This document shows positions 1 through 5,746 of a stretch of 5,746 nt of DNA, in pieces. The number at the start of each line of letters is the position of its first letter. Position 1 is the stretch's first letter. The translations under genes were made by a program, and so were the position numbers. Below the pieces are notes generated by a model. That model made no database searches. It saw only the letters and a list, made by a program, of their open reading frames with translations, and was not told the DNA's origin. The stretch comes from Treponema sp. (GTDB lineage: Bacteria > Spirochaetota > Spirochaetia > Treponematales > Treponemataceae), in the NCBI GenBank assembly GCA_016290335.1, contig JAEETM010000150.1, forward strand, positions 1-5,746, read 5' to 3'.

Positions 1-353
1 CAGGCTCATACAAAGTAGTTTCTGTAACGGGAAAAGTTACTTTTGAAGCTGCTCCAGAAACATGGAAAAATGTTGCGGTTGGTCAGGAGCTTTCTGCTTC
101 TACTGTATTAAACACAAGCCTTAATTCTAGCGTTGTAATTGCTTTGGACGATGGAAAAGAAATTACAATTAAAGCTATGCAGAAGGGAACTGTGGACAGT
201 CTCGTTGGAGTTGCATCTAACAAGGGACTTAAGAAGTCTGGTGGAATCAAGAGTTCTTCACTCGATGATGATATCGAAGGTCGCAGCAAGGGAACAGCAA
301 CAGCTTCTTCTCGTGCTAGTGATGCAAAAGAAGATTTGGATTGGGATGACTAA
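1..353 (+). CDS. FecR-like domain protein, 3' end only (5' truncated by window edge)
   Basis: The open frame runs from base 3 to the TAA at 351-353, giving 116 C-terminal residues; the start lies outside the window. The visible part begins with a beta-strand pattern (KVVSVTGKVTFE), then W-K-N-V-A-V-G-Q-E-L, S-T-V-L-N-T, N-S-S-V-V-I-A-L and D-D-G-K-E-I-T-I. This order matches the FecR domain: a V-x-G-x-V strand, a W...V..G..L turn, a T...T..nS..vl.l core and a final strand. In classical FecR the domain is the periplasmic part of an anti-sigma regulator. In spirochaetes it also occurs in small exported proteins without the iron-signalling context. After about residue 80 the protein turns into a Ser/Gly/Lys-rich linker and ends in an acidic tail (K-E-D-L-D-W-D-D). 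A signal peptide is expected but not visible. Genes of this type often sit immediately upstream of CHASE2 cyclases, as here. No known gene symbol is assigned. Confidence 0.72.
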   Translation, partial: GSYKVVSVTGKVTFEAAPETWKNVAVGQELSASTVLNTSLNSSVVIALDDGKEITIKAMQKGTVDSLVGVASNKGLKKSGGIKSSSLDDDIEGRSKGTATASSRASDAKEDLDWDD

Positions 354-3300
354 TTTATCCTAAATAATAATCAGAAATCCTGCATGGGTTGGTATATCTA
401 TGCAGGATTTTTTTTTAAAAAGTGTCATTTTCGGGCTTACCGGAAATCTATTTAAGAGAGTTTTATATGTTAAAAAAATATTTGTATTTAATTATTCCTT
501 TTTTGGCAACAGCTCTTTGTTCACTGCTTGCCCTTAGTTCACTGGATCTTAAAGTTGCAGACTGGTTCCAGCGCCCCTTAAAATCAACAGAAGAAAGCAG
601 AAACGTTATTATGATTAATGTTGATGATACAGCCATTGATCAGATTGGCTCCTGGCCATTCTCACGCGACGTTTATGCCGATTCCCTTATTACCCTTCGT
701 GAACTTGGAACCGAAGCGGTTGTATTCGATTTAAGCTTTGTAGATAAAAGCCAGGCTAAGATTGATGAACGTTATGTAGGCGAAACTTTGCCGGATTACG
801 TTGATGAAAACTTTGAAAGCCTTGATGAAACTATAATTGGTGTTCTTGGTCAGTATGCCGATGGTTCTTTGCAGCCGGAAGATGCTGAAGATGTGGCAAT
901 GGAAATGCTCTATACTACCGAAAGCATCAAAAATAGTCTTAAAATTAATATTTCGCATATTATGGAATCGCAGGATGCAGCTTTTGCGACTGCCTTAAAA
1001 TATTTTGATAATTCCTTCCTTACTCTTACTTTTGATGATCAGACAGAAATCTCTGATGAGCAGAAGGAATATCTTTCAAGCTATATTGCTTTAGACAATA
1101 TAGAAGTTAAAAACGATACAAAAACACCGGAATACACTAATGTACTTCCTGCTATTTCTGATTTTATGGTAAAGGCAAAGAAGGCAGGTTTTGTTAATGC
1201 AGACCCAGATAAGGATGGTTATTTGCGTCGCATTCATCTTGTCTTTAAGTATAACGGTAAGTATTACGGTCAGCTTGTATTTGTACCTATTCTTCAGCAT
1301 TACGGAAATCCTAAGGTTATCGTAAAGGATAAGGAAATCATTCTTGAAAACTGCCGTATTTCTGACACAATAACAAGAAATATACGAATCCCTCGTGCTA
1401 AAGACGGTTCTGTACTCGTTAAATATCCTAAAAAAGAATATCTGGACTATAACGAAATAGGTTTGTGGAATATATACAGGCTTTCAAAAACTACCGAAAG
1501 TGCACTTGCATATAATCTTCAATATTTGAGCGAAAACGGTTATTTTGATTATTGTGATGATGAAGATAATCCTTTTGACGCTTACAGTAATGCTTCTTAT
1601 GTAAAAGATTCTCTTTTGAATCAGGAAGATGATTTTACATTTGATGATTATCTTAATTATCGTCAGTTATTCTTTACTGCTTTTGAAAATTATTTAAATG
1701 GTGGTTATGAAGCAGCTCTTTGCGAAGATTATCCTGATATGGCCGATGAAATTACAAAAACCTTTGAAGAATGTCGAAGGGTTTTTGCAGCTTTCCTGGA
1801 TTCACGTCAGAAAGTTACCGACAAGGTTAAAGATGCTATCTGTATAGTAGGAACTGTTGCCACAAGTACTTCGGACTATGGCTTGAACCAGTACGAAGAG
1901 CATTATCCTAATCCTGGTGTTCACTATACTATTGCAAACCAGCTTTTGTCTCAGGATTTTGTTGATGACGCCGCAATCTGGCTTTCTATTCTGCTTGCCT
2001 TGATTATCTGTATTGTTTACAGCTTTGCAACTCACAGAATTAAGGGTACGGGCCATCAGATTATTGCAGGTGGTAGCTTTATTGTTGCTACTATCATTGT
2101 ATTCCTGCTCTTCTTTATGCTTACAAGATGCTATATCGGCGTTGTTGTTCCGCTTACTTCGCTTTTTATCACTTTCATTTCAACTACTATTATAGGCTTT
2201 GTAACAACTTCTAAAGACAAAAAGTTCATTACAAATGCCTTCAGTCAGTGTCTTTCTAAGGAAGTAGTTGATGATATCGTTGCAAATCCTTCTTCTTTCA
2301 AGCTTGGTGGTCAGCGACTGGAAATGACGGCTATGTTTACCGATATTCAGAAGTTTTCTGCCTTTAGTGAGCTTCTTACCGCTTCTCAGCTTGTAGCACT
2401 TTTGAACTTCTACCTTACAAAAATGTCTAATATCATCATGGATGAACGCGGTACGGTAGATAAATACGAAGGAGATGCTATTATTGCCCTTGTTGGTGCT
2501 CCTGTAAAAATGGATGATCATGCTCCTCGTGCCTGTGCAGCTGCAATTAAGATGAAAAAAGCCGAAGTTGAAATGAATAAATATATCCGCGAGGTTGCCG
2601 CTGCCGAAAAACCTGAAGATATGGAAGATGACCTTTACGCTGCATTTAAGGCAATGGTGGATAATAATAAGACTCTTTTCACCCGAATTGGCTTGAACTC
2701 TGGAGAAATGATTGCCGGTTATATGGGTTCAGAAAACAAAAAGAACTACACTATGATGGGTAATAACGTAAACCTTGCAAGCCGTCTGGAGGGTGTAAAC
2801 AAGCAGTACCGAACCGGTGGTATTATGATAAGCGAAGCTACCAGAAATCTTTTAGGAGACAAGTTCCTTGTGCGAAGTCTGGACCGTGTACGCGTAGTAA
2901 ATGTTAATACACCAATCCGTCTTTACGAGCTTTTGGACGAAAAAGAGCTTGCCAGTGCAGAACAGATTGAATATGTTGCTGAATGGGAAGAAGCTTTAAA
3001 GATTTTTGAAGCCCGCGAATACGTAAAAGCAGGGGAGATGCTTAAGAAACTGCTTGAAAAGAATCCAAGAGACTCTGTAGCACGCTATTATGTCTCTTTA
3101 ATCGACAATTTCTTTGCAAAAGGCACCTATCCAACAGAAAAAGATGATGTTGGTGTTGCTTTTGACGAGAATGAGTTTGTTTTCAAACTCTTGCAGAAAT
3201 AGTGTATTTAGGTTTGACAAACATTCTTTAACAAAATATAATTATTTATACTTATAAATTCGTAGTACTATGCCGATAAAATAAGAGTATAAATATTTTA

Positions 3301-5746
3301 TATTTCTGACTTTTCGGAATGTATAAAGTTTCAAGGAGTTTTGCATGAAAAGGAGACTAAAGGTCTTATCAAGTCTTGTTTGTCTTTTTGTGATTGGATT
3401 GCCTGCATTCAGCCAGCCAAGTTCAAGAAGCATCGAGACTTTTGTTATGGACACATTTGATGCTGCTAATGGACAGGAGTATCTGTACAAGGGTGAAAGC
3501 TTTAATTGGGACTGGGCTGTAAATGCCAGCCGTTTTGTTGCTGACGGATTCCCTGTATGGAATTATTACGAAGGTATTCCTAATTCCTTGAAGCAGTTGT
3601 TCAAAGGAAATGGTGCTGAGCACAAGGTTTTTGGCGTAAAAACAAGCTTTAACCGCAAGGGCGACAACTGGTTTGAAGTTTATCCTGTACAGGATGGAAA
3701 ACCATTCGAGATTCCTTTTATTGGTGATGTAAGCACTATCGATTTCTGGGTATGGGGAGCAAATTATAATTATACACTTGAAGTATTGGTAAGAGATGCT
3801 TTAGGACGTATTCATGTTCTTCAGGCTGGAAACCTTGCATTTAAGGGATGGAAAAACTTGATTATCAATGTACCTGGTTATATTCAGCAGCATTCTCACC
3901 TGCGTTCAGGTCCAGAGAATCTTACTCTTGTTGGATTCAGAGTTCGTTCAGATGCAGAAGAATATGTTGATAATTATGTAATTTTCTTTGATCAGTTAAA
4001 ATATACATCTAATTCACTTTCTTATATCTATGATGGTTATGAGTTGAATGAAGTTGATTTCGGTGATTCTGATTCATCAAACGGTAACAGTAACAGCAGC
4101 AGTAAGAGCAAGAGCAGCAACAGTCGCCGTTTGAACAGTGATGATGATGTTGTAGATGTAGGAGATGCAAAATGAAAAAATTATTAGCAATTGTATTGGC
4201 ATTTTCATTTGCTGGATTGATTTTTGCGCAGAGTGTTGCAAGTGCTAATCCAGAAACAGTTGGTGCAGATTCTGCAATGATGTCTTTGCGTGAAATTTCT
4301 GTTGATAAGTTCGAAAGAGAAGGTTCATGGTTTGTTCATATTTCTTCTGATGACGGTGTAATTGCTGCAAGACTTTTTGATGGAAATCCTGCTATGAAAG
4401 AACCTTTACCTGAAGATGAAGGTAAAGAAGATGAAGATACACAGGTTCTTGGTGTTCGTGTAGATTTCTTCCGCCGTGGTTTGGATTCATTTACAATTAT
4501 GGCTGGACGTCCTTTACCAGTAGAAGGAACAGTAAAAACTGTTTCTATGTGGGTTTGTGGACGAAATCAGAGTCACGAAATGTATGTTCTTGTTCAGGAT
4601 TATTTTGGCCGCAATTATGAGCTTTATATGGGTAATCTTGGATTCAGCGGATGGAAAAAACTTACTTGTGTAGTTCCTCCTAGTACAGATGGTGAACATG
4701 GTATTGTACAGAGCAGTGCATACTATGGTGACAAACCTGGATTTAAGATTCTTGGATTCAGAGTAGATTGTAACCCAATGCAGGCTAGAGGTTCATATTA
4801 CCTTTATCTCGATGATCTTCGTGTAGTAACCGATCTTTATGATATGGAAAACCGCGATGAAGATGATATGCTTGATAACTGGTAATCTACTGGTTAAATA
4901 ATGCAAACTAAAAAGGCAGGTCTTAGGATCTGTCTTTTTTTTTTGTTCAAGTTGATTTAATTCATAAAAAAAATAAGCTTTATTCTGTGATTATTTGATT
5001 CTGTAATATTTTGCTCTTGATTTTGGAGCATTTTCTGGCTTCTCAGATAATTCAATCAATTCCATTCTGGATAGAACCCATAAAATTAAATGAGCATTTT
5101 TATATGCATTTTGCGGATAATTTTTATTTCTAAGACATTTTTCTAAATCTTTTGCGCAGAAAATCTCAGTTAATTCTTTAGGAAGTAAATTTAAGTAATC
5201 TGATTTTTTCTGGAAAGTTCTGGTGCTTATAATTTCATCGAGACGTTTGTTTGATTTAATCCAATCTTTTCTGAATCTTCTGCGTTTATTTTGGGAATTA
5301 ACAGCTTCTTCTGTTTTTATCCTTTCTTCAATTAAAGAAATTTCCATTACTTCAAGAGTAAAATTTTTATTGAGCAAAACCGGATAAATTCCCGTCAATT
5401 CATCAAATAAATCATAAATACTATTCTTTTTTGGACTTTTTCGATTTGAGATAAGCTTGCCATCCTTTGAATATAAGGCAATTTTTTTTGTGATTACCAG
5501 TGGATGAACGACTGTAATTTTTTTTCCGGAATCTATAGTTGCCATAATTTTAGGCAGCAACTTTGACAGATTTTTTGTCTGAATTTCAATTATGTCTGAC
5601 TTTTCTGTGACAATATCATAAATATATCCATTCAGTTCAATTTCAGTTTTTCCATGTGAGTTTTCTGCATATAAAAGTTTTAGCGTATTGTGGAGGCTGC
5701 TTTCGTTGTAAGTGTTTATATTTCCGGCACCCATAAAAAATTATCC

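Overview
This window looks like the chromosome of a spirochaete, most probably a host-associated Treponema. The strongest reason is a pair of tandem genes for FlaA-family proteins, the periplasmic flagellar filament sheath family that is characteristic of spirochaetes. The AT-rich composition, the exported proteins with Ser-rich or acidic tails, and a CHASE2-type adenylate cyclase with a TPR-like tail all fit. The genus is an inference from family content, not from a marker gene.

Layout, left to right. (1) Bases 1-353 hold the 3' end of a small FecR-like protein gene, closed by a strong intrinsic terminator at 375-416. (2) Bases 467-3202 encode a 911-residue membrane class III adenylate cyclase with an N-terminal CHASE2 sensor, four membrane segments, a complete catalytic domain and a TPR-like tail. 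It starts only 50 nt after the terminator and has no recognisable promoter of its own. (3) Bases 3203-3344 are a compact regulatory region. It holds an exact-consensus sigma-70 promoter (TTGACA, 17 nt, TATAAT), followed about 30 bp downstream by an exact sigma-28 -10 box (GCCGATAA). (4) Bases 3345-4885 hold two FlaA-family genes overlapping by 4 nt (ATGA), each with a signal peptide and a good ribosome binding site, ended by a terminator at 4911-4944. (5) Bases 4991-5734 on the minus strand encode a complete 247-residue protein of unknown function, convergent with the flaA pair. Its N-terminal half resembles a PD-(D/E)XK nuclease-like fold and its C-terminus a winged helix.

How the parts may work together: the FecR-like protein and the CHASE2 cyclase plausibly form an envelope-sensing cAMP unit, since such genes are often neighbours. 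The FlaA pair is a separate transcription unit for the flagellar sheath, apparently served by both housekeeping and flagellar sigma factors. A link between cAMP signalling and FlaA expression is suggested only by adjacency and by the absence of a terminator between the cyclase and the flaA promoter. No RNA genes, mobile elements, CRISPR arrays or long repeats were seen, and no stretch above 300 bases lacks a gene.
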